DNA of 13,812 nt from Bacteroides sp. (GCA_021204375.1 JAJPZL010000005.1:1-13812), one strand, 5' to 3'. Shown: positions 1 through 7,641, counted from the first letter of the stretch. Notes: a model not told the origin generated them from the sequence alone. Numbers and translations are program-made.

Positions 1-782
1 TAGAACAGGTCTGATAACAGCAATTTTTTTGATATTGACGGAACATTAGTCAGCTTTAATACACACGAAGTACCCCGGTCAGCTATTCAGGCCATTGAAG
101 AATTGAGAAAAAAAAGATGAAACTCTTTATTGCGACCGGACGTCACCGGATAGCCATTAATAATCTGGGTGATCTTCAGTTTGATGGATACATTACCCTG
201 AACGGAGGATACTGTTTTGATAAGAGTGATCCTATTTATAAACACCCGATCAGTCAGGATACCATAGCCACCTTGGTAGAAGAGAAAAAGAAGAACGATA
301 CTTTTCCCTGCATATTTGTTAGAGAAAAAGACATGTTCATCAACTATAAGAACGAACAGGTAGAAGAAATCCTAGAACTTCTTAACTTTCCCGAACCTCT
401 TTCCGGAACATTAGATGAGGCCCTTGAGGAAGATGTCTTTCAATTGATCTCCTTTTTTGGAGAAAACGATGAAAAGAAGATGATGAAACTGATTCTAGGC
501 TGTGAATCCACCCGATGGAATCCCCTTTTTACAGATGTAGTGCCCTGCGGAAGCAGTAAAAGCGTAGGTATAGATAAAGTATTGGAGCACTATGGAATTG
601 CTAAAGAAGAATGTCTGGCCTTTGGCGACGGTGGGAACGATATTGCCATGCTTAAACACATTCCTCACAGTATTGTAATGGGGAATGCCGAAGAGGATGT
701 AAAAGCTGCTGCTGCGTATGTGACCACATCGGTTGATGAAGATGGAATTTATAAGGCCCTGAAACATTTTGGCATTCTCTGA
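1..782 (+). pseudogene. Cof-type HAD phosphatase (subfamily IIB), 5'-truncated by window edge and frameshifted
   Basis: A haloacid dehalogenase-superfamily hydrolase of the Cof/YidA type, which dephosphorylates small phosphorylated metabolites in the cytoplasm. Motif I (FFDIDGTLVS, nucleophile Asp in DxD) is read at 25-54 in one frame. That frame ends at a TGA at 118-120 just after a run of eight A (109-116). The rest is open from an ATG at 117 in the -1 frame: motif II (FIATGR), a cap domain, the motif III lysine region (SKSVGIDKV) and motif IV (FGDGGNDIAML). The two parts add up to about 258 residues, the usual size of the family, so this is one gene split by a one-base change. The seven-T run at 24-30 also looks one base short: an eighth T would give the expected Ala-Ile before FFDIDG instead of Ser-Asn. 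No start codon is visible before the window edge. Decay and homopolymer sequencing error are both possible. Family assignment is firm; substrate unknown. Confidence 0.8.
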
Positions 783-783
783 G

Positions 784-800
784 AGGGTACATTCTACCCT
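784..800 (+). terminator. Weak hairpin after the HAD gene
   Basis: AGGGTA (784-789) and TACCCT (795-800) form a perfect 6-bp stem with a 5-base loop, 1 base after the HAD stop codon. No T-run follows, so termination is only a guess from position. Confidence 0.3.
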
Positions 801-844
801 GAAAAGGAGTCTTAATAATTGAATTAACTTAAAATATAGAACGT

Positions 845-1594
845 ATGAAAAGAAGCCTTTACAAAAATCTGGTAGTTGTTGCAACTTTATCGGTCGTACT
901 TGCTGCCTGTAATGAAAGTAAAAGAAGCAATTTCACTCAGGAAGAGTTAGAGCAGGAAGTCCTCAATCCTCAGGTACTCACTGCAGAACAACAAGCCCAG
1001 CTTACTCCAGCACAAGTGCTTGAAGCACTGAAACAGGGAAATAACGATTTTGTAAACGACAATCTTACCGTACGTAATAATACCGAACGGGTTAGGGAAG
1101 CCTCATTGGGATAATATCCCAAGGCAGCAATTCTTTCCTATCTAGACTCCCGCGTTCCGGTAGAAGATGTGTTCTACCGGGGTATCGGTGATATTTTTGT
1201 AGCCCGAGTAGCAGGTAATATTGTGAACGAAGATATTCTGGGAAGCCTGGAGTATGCCTGCAAAGTTTCCGGTTCCAAACTGATCGTAGTCTTGGGATAT
1301 GAATACTGCGGTGCCATTAAATCAGCCATTGACGATGTCGAATTGGGTAATATAACCACCTTACTTGCTAAAATAAAGCCTGCTGTAAAAACAGCTTCCG
1401 AATCCTTCGAAGGAAAGAAAACCTCTTCCAATCCCGAGTTTGTCGAAGAAGTATGTGACCATAATGTGATATTGGGCGTAGAAAATATCCGCAGGAATAG
1501 TCCTATTCTCAGAGAGATGGAAGAGAACGGCGAGATCATGATCGTAGGTGCCGTATACGATATGAAAATAGGCGAAGTCGAGTTTATGGAGTAG
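845..1594 (+). pseudogene. Beta-carbonic anhydrase lipoprotein, nonsense-interrupted and missing zinc ligands
   Basis: Beta-class carbonic anhydrase (CO2 hydration), of the exported lipoprotein form found in Bacteroidales. The ATG at 845 begins a signal peptide with lipobox LAAC around residues 18-21, then a helical linker (LTPAQVLEALKQGNNDFV). A TAA at 1112-1114 (codon 90) interrupts the frame. The same frame then continues to 1594 with clear family sequence: YPKAAILS, DSRVP, GDIFVARVAGN, LGSLEYACKVSGSKLIVVLG and a C-terminal MIVGAVYDM. The TAA stands where Gln (CAA) would fit. The zinc site is also damaged. The CxDSR cysteine is Tyr (TAT at 1139-1141, codon 99) and the HxxC histidine is Tyr (TAT at 1298-1300, codon 152); the second Cys (codon 155), the Asp and the Arg remain. 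A zinc-dependent enzyme lacking two of three protein ligands should be inactive even if the stop were read through. The downstream part could start at GTG 1169 but would lack the active site. Confidence 0.87.
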
Positions 1595-1695
1595 CTCTCC
1601 TTCCGGCTTCCGCACATCCCCTTCCGGTGTACCGAACAAATATTTTTCCCTACTGTTATTCAAGTATAATCAATCAATAATTAAACAATAGCAGT

Positions 1696-1941
1696 GTGAG
1701 AATATTAATATCAATTATTATCGGTATTCTGGCTGGTTTTCTGGCCAGACAAATATTTAAAGGAAGAGGCTTTGGCCTTATCGTAAACCTGATAGTCGGT
1801 ATTATCGGTAGTTTGGTCGGTGGCTGGGTCTTCGGCCTGTTAGGATGGCATATCAACGGCATCCTCGGTACACTGATCACTTCTACCATCGGAGCCATTA
1901 TTTTCCTTTGGATCATATCACTTTTCAGGGATAACTCCTGA
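1696..1941 (+). CDS. GlsB/YeaQ/YmgE family small membrane protein
   Basis: An 81-residue hydrophobic protein of the family labelled transglycosylase-associated (GlsB/YeaQ/YmgE). It has the expected three membrane segments, roughly residues 2-17, 25-46 and 52-76, rich in Gly and Ile. The signature is GFLARQIFKGRGFGLIVN followed by IVGIIGSLVGGWVFG. Length matches the family. The start is a GTG at 1696, chosen because no ATG is in frame and because the protein then begins directly at the first membrane helix, as relatives do. Relatives are often linked to stress responses, but no biochemical role is established. It ends 64 bases before the convergent acyl-CoA ligase gene and shares a terminator with it. 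No promoter of the TAnnTTTG type was seen in the 101 bases after the carbonic anhydrase. Confidence 0.85.
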   Translation: MRILISIIIGILAGFLARQIFKGRGFGLIVNLIVGIIGSLVGGWVFGLLGWHINGILGTLITSTIGAIIFLWIISLFRDNS

Positions 1942-1957
1942 AGTTATCGTATCAGGT

Positions 1958-1991
1958 AAAAAACGTGTGGCATTAAAATCACCCGTTTTTT
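1958..1991. terminator. Bidirectional intrinsic terminator between convergent genes
   Basis: ACG-T-GTG (1963-1969) pairs with CAC-C-CGT (1980-1986), with one mismatch and a 10-base loop. Six A precede the stem (1958-1963) and eight T follow it (1986-1993), so each strand has a U-run after the hairpin. It sits 16 bases after the GlsB-like gene and 14 bases after the end of the acyl-CoA ligase gene on the other strand, the right place to stop both. Confidence 0.75.
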
Positions 1992-2005
1992 TTGTCTTGC
2001 TACTT

Positions 2006-3670
2006 TTATCCTTTCGCCTCCTGGTAAAGAAAACGCTTGATCGATTTCTTGGCAGTCTTCTCAAACTCCTCCGGATAGATTTTGATCTTACTGATCTGTG
2101 CATATCCGGGCAGCAGTACATTCAGCTCCTGTTTGTTCTTCTCCATCGCCTTCTCAATATCCTCGTTTTGCAACCCGTAAGCAAACGCGTCCTCATAGTC
2201 CGGATAGATAAGCGCTACCACCTTCTCTTTTTGCAATACGATCAGAGATTCTGCTACATACGGCATATTATTGAGTTTACTCTCAATCTCTTCCGGATAA
2301 ATGTTTTGTCCCGAAGAGGTCAGCAGCAGGTTCTTACTCCGTCCCCGTATAGTCACATATCCTTCTTTATCTATCGTAGCCAGGTCTCCCGTATGTAACC
2401 AACCATCCTTATCAATGATCTGGACTGTCGCTTTCGGGTTCTTATAATAACCCAGCATTAGGTTGATCCCTTTACAGATAATTTCTCCCGCTTCTGTTTC
2501 CGGTGAAGGTGAATCAATTCTAACTTCCATCCGAGTAGCTGCTTTCCCGCAGGATGCCTGTTTGATCGTTTCCCATCTGTCTGAACAGATGACCGGCCCA
2601 CACTCCGTCATTCCATAGACGATCGTATAGGGAAAATGGATATTCCTGAGCATCGATTCTACTTCAGTATTAAAAGGAGCTCCTCCAATAATAATATCGT
2701 TGAACTCTCCTCCGAATGCCTGTATAGCCTCTTTCCGTACCGAAGCTCTGAACTTTTCGTTGATAACAGGGAGTTTCAGCAGCAACTTACCTAATTTGCT
2801 ATCCACTTTGGGAAGAATCTCTTTCTTGATGATCTTTTCCACGATCAGGGGGACACACGCAATAATCTTCGGCTTAATATCGCTGAACGACTGTGTGATG
2901 ATCTTGGGGCTGGACATCCGGGTCAGAAAGAAGAGATGGGCACCTGCGGAGATCCCATACAGAAAGTCATATACCATCCCAAATACATGTCCTAAGGGAA
3001 GCATCGAAACGATCCTGTCCCCCGGAGCGATCGGTTGCGATTCGTGGCAATACATAATATTCGACCAGAGACTCCGGTAAGGAAGCATTACCCCTTTGGA
3101 ATAACCCGTAGTGCCCGATGTATAGTTGATCACCGCCAGTTCTTCCGCATTGTCCCTGTGATAACCTATATGCTCCTGCCGGAAGTTCCGCGGATACTTT
3201 TTTCCGTACAGCATATTGAGGTTTTCACGCGCATACATCAGCTTTTTAGAACGGGAAACCGCCAGCGAAAAATCCTTTAAAGTAATTATCCCTTCCAGAG
3301 AGGGCATACGCTTTTCGTCCAGATTCTTCCATACCTGGTTACCGGCAAAGAGAAGCCGTGCCTCCGAATGATTTACAATATTGTGGATATTGTCCGGTTT
3401 GAACTCATGCAGGATAGGAACAATCACCCCGCCGTAGGTAATCGTAGCTAAGAAAGCAACTCCCCAGTGGACACTGTTCTTACCACATACAGCTACCTTA
3501 TCGCCTTTCTTAATACCGGCACTCTCAAACACCAGGTGTATCTTGGCAATTTTACGGGCTACATCCTTGTATTGAAGTGTAGCACCTTTATAATCGGTCA
3601 GGGCATTCTGATCCCAGTTTTTACGGATACTTTCCTCTATTACAACGAGAAAGCTTTCAGTTTGAATCAT
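2006..3670 (-). CDS. AMP-forming long-chain acyl-CoA ligase (ANL superfamily)
   Basis: A 554-residue adenylate-forming enzyme, most likely a long-chain fatty acid:CoA ligase that activates fatty acids in two steps through an acyl-AMP. Visible core motifs in order: P-loop YTSGTTGYSKG at residues 183-193, MLPLGHVFG near 223-231, IIGGAPF near 328-333, YGMTE at 352-356, HTGD at 426-429, RGRSKN at 442-447 and GQNIYPEEIES at 454-464 at the start of the small C-terminal domain. The C-terminal A10 segment reads KTAKKSIKR (538-546). Where relatives have GKI the last two positions are Ser-Ile, so the catalytic lysine may be displaced by one residue to Lys542. The length is typical of the short FadD-like branch, and the ATG at 3670 leaves a normal N-terminus. 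It is a single gene with its own promoter element at 3702-3709. Fatty-acid chain length cannot be read from sequence. Confidence 0.9.
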   Translation of the reverse strand: MIQTESFLVVIEESIRKNWDQNALTDYKGATLQYKDVARKIAKIHLVFESAGIKKGDKVAVCGKNSVHWGVAFLATITYGGVIVPILHEFKPDNIHNIVNHSEARLLFAGNQVWKNLDEKRMPSLEGIITLKDFSLAVSRSKKLMYARENLNMLYGKKYPRNFRQEHIGYHRDNAEELAVINYTSGTTGYSKGVMLPYRSLWSNIMYCHESQPIAPGDRIVSMLPLGHVFGMVYDFLYGISAGAHLFFLTRMSSPKIITQSFSDIKPKIIACVPLIVEKIIKKEILPKVDSKLGKLLLKLPVINEKFRASVRKEAIQAFGGEFNDIIIGGAPFNTEVESMLRNIHFPYTIVYGMTECGPVICSDRWETIKQASCGKAATRMEVRIDSPSPETEAGEIICKGINLMLGYYKNPKATVQIIDKDGWLHTGDLATIDKEGYVTIRGRSKNLLLTSSGQNIYPEEIESKLNNMPYVAESLIVLQKEKVVALIYPDYEDAFAYGLQNEDIEKAMEKNKQELNVLLPGYAQISKIKIYPEEFEKTAKKSIKRFLYQEAKG

Positions 3671-3701
3671 AGTAGGTTTGCACAGTTTGATGAAAACTAT
3701 G

Positions 3702-3709
3702 CAAAATTA
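3702..3709 (-). promoter_or_regulatory. Bacteroidota -7 promoter element for the acyl-CoA ligase
   Basis: On the minus strand this reads TAATTTTG, an exact match to TAnnTTTG, 31 bases upstream of the ATG. No clear -33 TTG box is seen at the expected distance, so the call rests on the -7 element and its position. Confidence 0.5.
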
Positions 3710-3756
3710 GGATTCTATACCGATATGAGTGGATTGCTGTTTATAATTTACATTTA

Positions 3757-3774
3757 ATTAACGCATCCGTTAAT
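3757..3774 (-). terminator. Hairpin downstream of the antiporter gene
   Basis: ATTAACG (3757-3763) and CGTTAAT (3768-3774) form a perfect 7-bp stem with a 4-base loop, starting 15 bases past the antiporter stop codon. The stem is AT-rich and lacks a real U-run, so it may be a weak terminator for the antiporter transcript. Confidence 0.4.
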
Positions 3775-3788
3775 GCCTCTAATATTCG

Positions 3789-5237
3789 TTACCGGCTACT
3801 CTTTTCTGAGATAAGTAAAAGCTTATCCCCCACCAAAAGTCTCATAGAGCCATTGGGGATCAGGTAGTCCTCTCCCCGCTTAATGATCATAACCAGAGTG
3901 CCTTTAGGAAGGTTCATCTCCTGCAAGGTTTCAGCTTCGGTCACCATCTCTTTGGTCAGTACCATATCCTTCAGGTCAGTATCAATCTCCTCCGGAAACT
4001 CAATACCAAAGTCATTTCCTGTCTTTTCCAACGGGGAAGAGAGTCCCAGTTTCTTAGCCATAAAAGATACTGTTGTTCCCTGGATCACCAGAGAGAGGAT
4101 GGTAATAAAAAATACGATATTAAATATCTGGTGCGATCCCGGCACATTAGCTACTACCGGATAGGTAGCAAAGATAATAGGCACCGCTCCTCTTAATCCC
4201 ACCCAGGAAATAAACAATTTTAATTTAAAAGTTATTTTCCGGAAAGGGATCAGGCAAAGGAACACACTCAGCGGACGTCCGATAATGATCATAAAGACCC
4301 CGATCAGCATAGCTACCACTGCCGTGGACATCATCTCCCGGGGGTTCACTAAAAGTCCCAGCATCAGGAACATAATGATCTGGAACAGCCAGGTAAGCCC
4401 ATCCATAAAAGTAGCGATCTCCCGGCGATAAATAATCTTATGGTTCTCGATCATCATCCCTGCGATATATACAGCGAGATAACCATTCCCTTTCATCAGA
4501 TCTGTTGCCGAGAAAATAAAAAATACAAAAGATAACAGAAGGATCGGATATAAAGAGTAGTTATCTATATTGATTTTATTAAGGATATAAATAGCCAGTT
4601 TACCCAACAGGAAACCTGCACCCGCTCCCACAGCAAACTGGATCAGAAAAGAATCCAGCACGCCCCATCCCGAAAGCCCGGAGGTTCCGATCACCTGGAT
4701 CAGTACAATAGTAAGCATATAGGCCATCGGGTCGTTACTACCGCTTTCCAGTTCCAGCATAGGGCGCAGGTTATTCTTCAGATTCATTTTCTGTGAACTT
4801 AAAATAGCAAATACCGAAGCCGAGTCTGTAGAGGACATAGTAGAGGCCAGTAATAATGAAGCAACCAGCGATAAAGCAATACCTGTAAAACTGAATCCTG
4901 ATAAAAACCAGATAAACAGCCCTGTAAACAGAGCAGTAAGGAGTACCCCTACGGTAGAGAGTACAATACCCGGTACCAGTACAGGCTTTATATCCTTAAA
5001 TTTAGTATCCATACCTCCGGAAAAGAGGATAATGCTCAGTGCCACCATGCCAATAAACTGGGCACTCTCCATGTTATCGAACTGAAAACCCAGGCCATCG
5101 CTGCCAAATACCATTCCCACTACCAGAAATAACAAAAGGGTAGGAACTCCGAATTTATATCCCGTTTTTCCCACTACAATACTGATAAAAAGTAAGATAG
5201 AGCCGACAAGTAAAATGTTTCCTGCTGTAAATATCAT
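3789..5237 (-). CDS. NhaP2-type potassium/proton antiporter (CPA1 family, RCK_C domain)
   Basis: A 482-residue inner-membrane cation/proton antiporter of the CPA1 family, closest in pattern to NhaP2/CvrA, which exchanges K+ or Na+ for H+. About twelve membrane helices cover residues 1 to about 390. The transport core shows SSTDSASVF (Thr-Asp at 137-138) and ELESGSNDP (Asn-Asp at 168-169), and the late helix SWVGLRGAVPIIFA typical of NhaP2. A cytoplasmic RCK_C (TrkA-C) ligand-binding domain follows, with LPKGTLVMIIKRGEDYLIPNG and a final GDKLLLIS strand. The protein stops there; the E. coli enzyme is about 100 residues longer and has a further CorC/HlyC-type domain, which this one lacks. Start ATG at 5237 fits the family. 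It is probably transcribed alone from a -7 element at 5334-5341 with a leader of about 90 bases that can fold. Which cation it moves is inferred, not shown. Confidence 0.9.
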   Translation of the reverse strand: MIFTAGNILLVGSILLFISIVVGKTGYKFGVPTLLLFLVVGMVFGSDGLGFQFDNMESAQFIGMVALSIILFSGGMDTKFKDIKPVLVPGIVLSTVGVLLTALFTGLFIWFLSGFSFTGIALSLVASLLLASTMSSTDSASVFAILSSQKMNLKNNLRPMLELESGSNDPMAYMLTIVLIQVIGTSGLSGWGVLDSFLIQFAVGAGAGFLLGKLAIYILNKINIDNYSLYPILLLSFVFFIFSATDLMKGNGYLAVYIAGMMIENHKIIYRREIATFMDGLTWLFQIIMFLMLGLLVNPREMMSTAVVAMLIGVFMIIIGRPLSVFLCLIPFRKITFKLKLFISWVGLRGAVPIIFATYPVVANVPGSHQIFNIVFFITILSLVIQGTTVSFMAKKLGLSSPLEKTGNDFGIEFPEEIDTDLKDMVLTKEMVTEAETLQEMNLPKGTLVMIIKRGEDYLIPNGSMRLLVGDKLLLISEKSSR

Positions 5238-5333
5238 ACGGGGTAAATTTGTTTGGTAGATAAATAAACTTCCGGAGAGTTTATTCAGGTTATCTCACTA
5301 TAAACAATCAAAAAACTACCGGAAATGTTTTCG

Positions 5334-5341
5334 CAAAGATA
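5334..5341 (-). promoter_or_regulatory. Bacteroidota -7 promoter element for the antiporter
   Basis: The minus strand reads TATCTTTG, an exact TAnnTTTG match, 96 bases upstream of the antiporter ATG. Transcription would start near 5327. No convincing -33 TTG box is visible around 5361. Confidence 0.5.
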
Positions 5342-5404
5342 ATAAAAATATATACGGTGTGCTTCGTTTTTGCAGAACAGGTAAGTAAGGTTTTAAAAAA
5401 GAAT

Positions 5405-6766
5405 CTATTTTTTTGTTAAACCAGGAGCAATCCCCCGACGTAGATAATAAATCAACATACATATGGCTGTTATACAGGCCAGGAAATCAGAAACCGGCAT
5501 ACTAGCCCATACTCCCGTTACTCCCATATACCGGGGTAATATAATTAATCCCGGTAATAAATAGACCAACTGACGTGAAAGAGAGAGGAAGATACTCACC
5601 TTTACCTTCCCTATACTCTGGAAGAAATTAGAGATCACGATCTGTCCTCCTACCAATGGGAACATCAGCGCACAGATCCGTATCCCCGGTGTCGCTATAT
5701 CGGTCAGTTCCGTATCCGTAGTGAACATCACAGTGATCAGGTGAGGGAAAAGCTCACTGATCACAAATCCCAAGGTTGTAATAGCTACCCCCGAAATAAT
5801 TCCCAGGCGTAATGTCTCTTTGACCCGGTCCATTTTCAAAGCCCCGTAATTATAGCCGATAATGGGTTGCATACCCATAGTAAGCCCCAGTACGATCATT
5901 ACAAAGAGTGTAAGCATCCGGTTAATAATTCCATAGGCTCCGATAGCCAGGTCACCCCCGTGATGCCTGAGTGTATTATTGATAATAATTACGATCACAC
6001 ACGCGCACACATTCATCAGGAAAGAAAACATTCCTATAGAATATATATTTAGGGTAATTTTCGGTTTTATTTTCCATATTCCCTTCTGAAAACGTACATA
6101 ACTCTCCGGACGGAAAAAGTGCTGTACCACCCAGACCATAGCAATAAACTGCGAGCTCACCGTAGCGGTCGCTGCTCCCCGGATCCCCTGGTTAAAGTAA
6201 AAAATAAAGAGAGGAGCCAGGATAATATTTGCCACCACACTCACCATAGAAGTTTTCATCGCTTTACGCGGATACCCGGTAGCCCGCATAATATTATTCA
6301 GGCTGATCATGGTATAAGAGACAGGTGTCTCCAGCAAAATGATCTGCATAAAATCCCGTGCATAAGGCAGGGTATCCTTACTGGCCCCGAAAAAGATCAG
6401 GATCGGATCCAGAAATAACAAAAAAGCGTGCAACATATCACCGAATTGAGCAGACACATAAAAAGCGTATGTGCCAGCACCTCATTGGCACCCTGCAGAT
6501 CCTTTTGTCCCAACCGGATCGAAGAGATAGTAGACCCCCCCCGCAGATACCAGCGTACTGAGTGCCATCACCAGGTTCATCAGCGGAAACGTAATAGCCA
6601 GTCCCGAAATAGCCAGTGCCCTCACACCATGCCCGATAAAAATGCTGTCGATAATGTGGTACAGGGAGGTTATAGTCATACCTATGATCGCCGGAAAAGA
6701 GTATTGCCTGAGCAGTTTTCCGATATTTTCGCTCCCAAGTATGTGCGGTGTATTCCTCTCTCTCAT
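5405..6766 (-). pseudogene. MATE-family multidrug/Na+ efflux pump, broken by two homopolymer indels
   Basis: A multidrug and toxic compound extrusion (MATE) transporter, which expels drugs or metabolites in exchange for Na+ or H+. The 1362 bases would encode about 453 residues, normal for the family. The first part from ATG 6766 reads GKLLRQYSFPAIIGMTITSLYHIIDSIFIGHGVRALAISGLAITFP, a classic MATE N-terminus, as far as VSAGG. Eight G (minus strand, 6535-6542) then throw the frame off; with seven G the protein continues STISSIRLGQKDLQGANEVLAHT. That frame fails again at six T (6420-6425); with seven T it joins LLFLDPILIFFGASKD and runs open to 5405, including the repeated MATE half (GMQPIIGYNYGALKMDRV). 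As written, the first frame stops at 6482, and an unrelated ATG at 6457 opens the remaining 350 residues. A protein from that ATG would lack the first helices and probably not work. Real decay and homopolymer error are both possible. Confidence 0.85.
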
Positions 6767-6792
6767 CCGGGCCTGTTTTTTGCGGAATTCTG

Positions 6793-6823
6793 CAAAGGTA
6801 GTAATAAGTTTGTCTCTTTCAAC
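6793..6823 (-). promoter_or_regulatory. Promoter for the MATE gene
   Basis: The minus strand has the -7 element TACCTTTG at 6793-6800 and a -33 TTG at 6820-6822, 19 bases apart, the standard Bacteroidota spacing. The -7 box lies 26 bases before the MATE ATG. Its -33 region overlaps the promoter of the divergent HAD gene. Confidence 0.72.
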
Positions 6824-6840
6824 TTTTATTCTGACCTTTG
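6809..6840 (+). promoter_or_regulatory. Promoter for the HAD hydrolase gene
   Basis: A -33 TTTG at 6809-6812 is followed after 20 bases by GACCTTTG at 6833-6840, which matches TAnnTTTG except for the first base (and keeps the downstream G/C). Transcription would start near 6847, giving a leader of about 56 bases before the ATG at 6903. Confidence 0.6.
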
Positions 6841-6846
6841 CGCCAC

Positions 6847-6867
6847 ATTCTGAAGGATGATCAGAAT
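6847..6867 (+). other. Perfect inverted repeat at the predicted transcription start
   Basis: ATTCTGA (6847-6853) and TCAGAAT (6861-6867) form a perfect 7-bp stem with a 7-base loop. It begins where transcription of the HAD gene should start, so it could be a 5'-end RNA hairpin or an operator palindrome. Confidence 0.4.
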
Positions 6868-6902
6868 TGTATAGTATTAGGTTTTAAGGTAAAAGAACAA
6901 AT

Positions 6903-7556
6903 ATGGATAATCAGGTAAAAAGAGCCGTCTTTTTCGATTTTGACGGCGTTATTATGGATACGGAATCCAGTTATACCATCTTCTGGGATGCACAGGGAGT
7001 GAAATATCTTGGAAAAGAGAATTTTGGCGCACAGATCAAAGGCATGACCCTTACCCAGATCTACGATAAATACTTCTTAGGAATGGAGCAGGCACAGCAG
7101 AAGATCCGTCAGGGACTGGATGAACTCGAAGAGAATATGTCTTATGAATATGTGGCCGGTGTTGTTCCTTTTATAGAAGAGCTCCGCCAGGCAGGTATCA
7201 GCACAGCCGTAGTTACCAGTTCCAATAAAAAGAAGATGGAGAATGTATACCGGGCCTATCCTCAGTTTACTGCACAGTTCGACCGTATTCTTACGGCAGA
7301 TCTCTTTAAACGTTCCAAACCCGATCCCGATTGCTTTCTGCTCGGTATGGAGATCTTTGGTACTACTCCCGAAAATACCTATGTCTTTGAAGATTCCTTC
7401 CATGGTCTGCAGGCCGGCAGAAGCTCCGGTGTCGTTGTCATTGGGCTCGCTACCACTAATCCCCGTGAGGCCATAGCCGATAAAGCAGATTCTGTGATAG
7501 ACGATTTCCGGGATATGACTGTGGCTAAGATGATCGGGATCACCCGGAAAGTCTGA
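6903..7556 (+). CDS. HAD-IA hydrolase, beta-phosphoglucomutase / phosphatase-like
   Basis: A 217-residue haloacid dehalogenase-superfamily protein of the subfamily that includes beta-phosphoglucomutase and phosphoglycolate phosphatase. Motif I is FFDFDGVIMDTES, with nucleophile Asp12 and acid/base Asp14. Residues about 17-80 form the small helical cap. Motif II is VVTSS (Thr105/Ser106), the motif III lysine is in KRSKPDPDCF (Lys139), and motif IV is FEDSFHGLQAGRSSG (Glu163-Asp164). The SKPDP and EDSxxGxxAG signatures place it in the PGM-like branch, but a phosphatase and a mutase cannot be told apart here. The Ser-Ser in AGRSSG replaces the more usual Ala-Ala. All catalytic residues are present and length is normal, so it should be active, unlike the HAD gene at the start of the window. 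It is divergent from the MATE gene and followed by panB, which has its own promoter. Confidence 0.88.
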   Translation: MDNQVKRAVFFDFDGVIMDTESSYTIFWDAQGVKYLGKENFGAQIKGMTLTQIYDKYFLGMEQAQQKIRQGLDELEENMSYEYVAGVVPFIEELRQAGISTAVVTSSNKKKMENVYRAYPQFTAQFDRILTADLFKRSKPDPDCFLLGMEIFGTTPENTYVFEDSFHGLQAGRSSGVVVIGLATTNPREAIADKADSVIDDFRDMTVAKMIGITRKV

Positions 7557-7610
7557 ACTCTTTTTCAAAAAGATAAAAGGATAGCAAAGTATAAGATTTT
7601 CAGCGAAATA

Positions 7611-7641
7611 TTTCGTACTTCCTGAATTTCCTATACCTTTG
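7611..7641 (+). promoter_or_regulatory. Promoter for panB
   Basis: TACCTTTG at 7634-7641 is an exact TAnnTTTG -7 element. A TTTC at 7611-7614, 19 bases upstream, is a partial -33 box. The ATG follows 26 bases after the -7 element. Confidence 0.65.

Noticed and set aside
109..120. Programmed -1 frameshift in the HAD gene
   Set aside because: The A-run is slippery, but no stimulatory element was identified, Cof-type phosphatases are not known for it, and a second homopolymer anomaly at 24-30 in the same gene argues for indels. Kept only as an alternative.
1174..1617. Long open frame on the minus strand opposite the carbonic anhydrase
   Set aside because: It lies entirely over a recognised gene on the other strand, resembles no family and has no promoter of its own; it is a shadow of codon use.
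1967..2398. Open frame on the plus strand over the end of the acyl-CoA ligase
   Set aside because: It begins inside the bidirectional terminator and covers the conserved C-terminal domain of the ligase; low-complexity, unrecognisable product.
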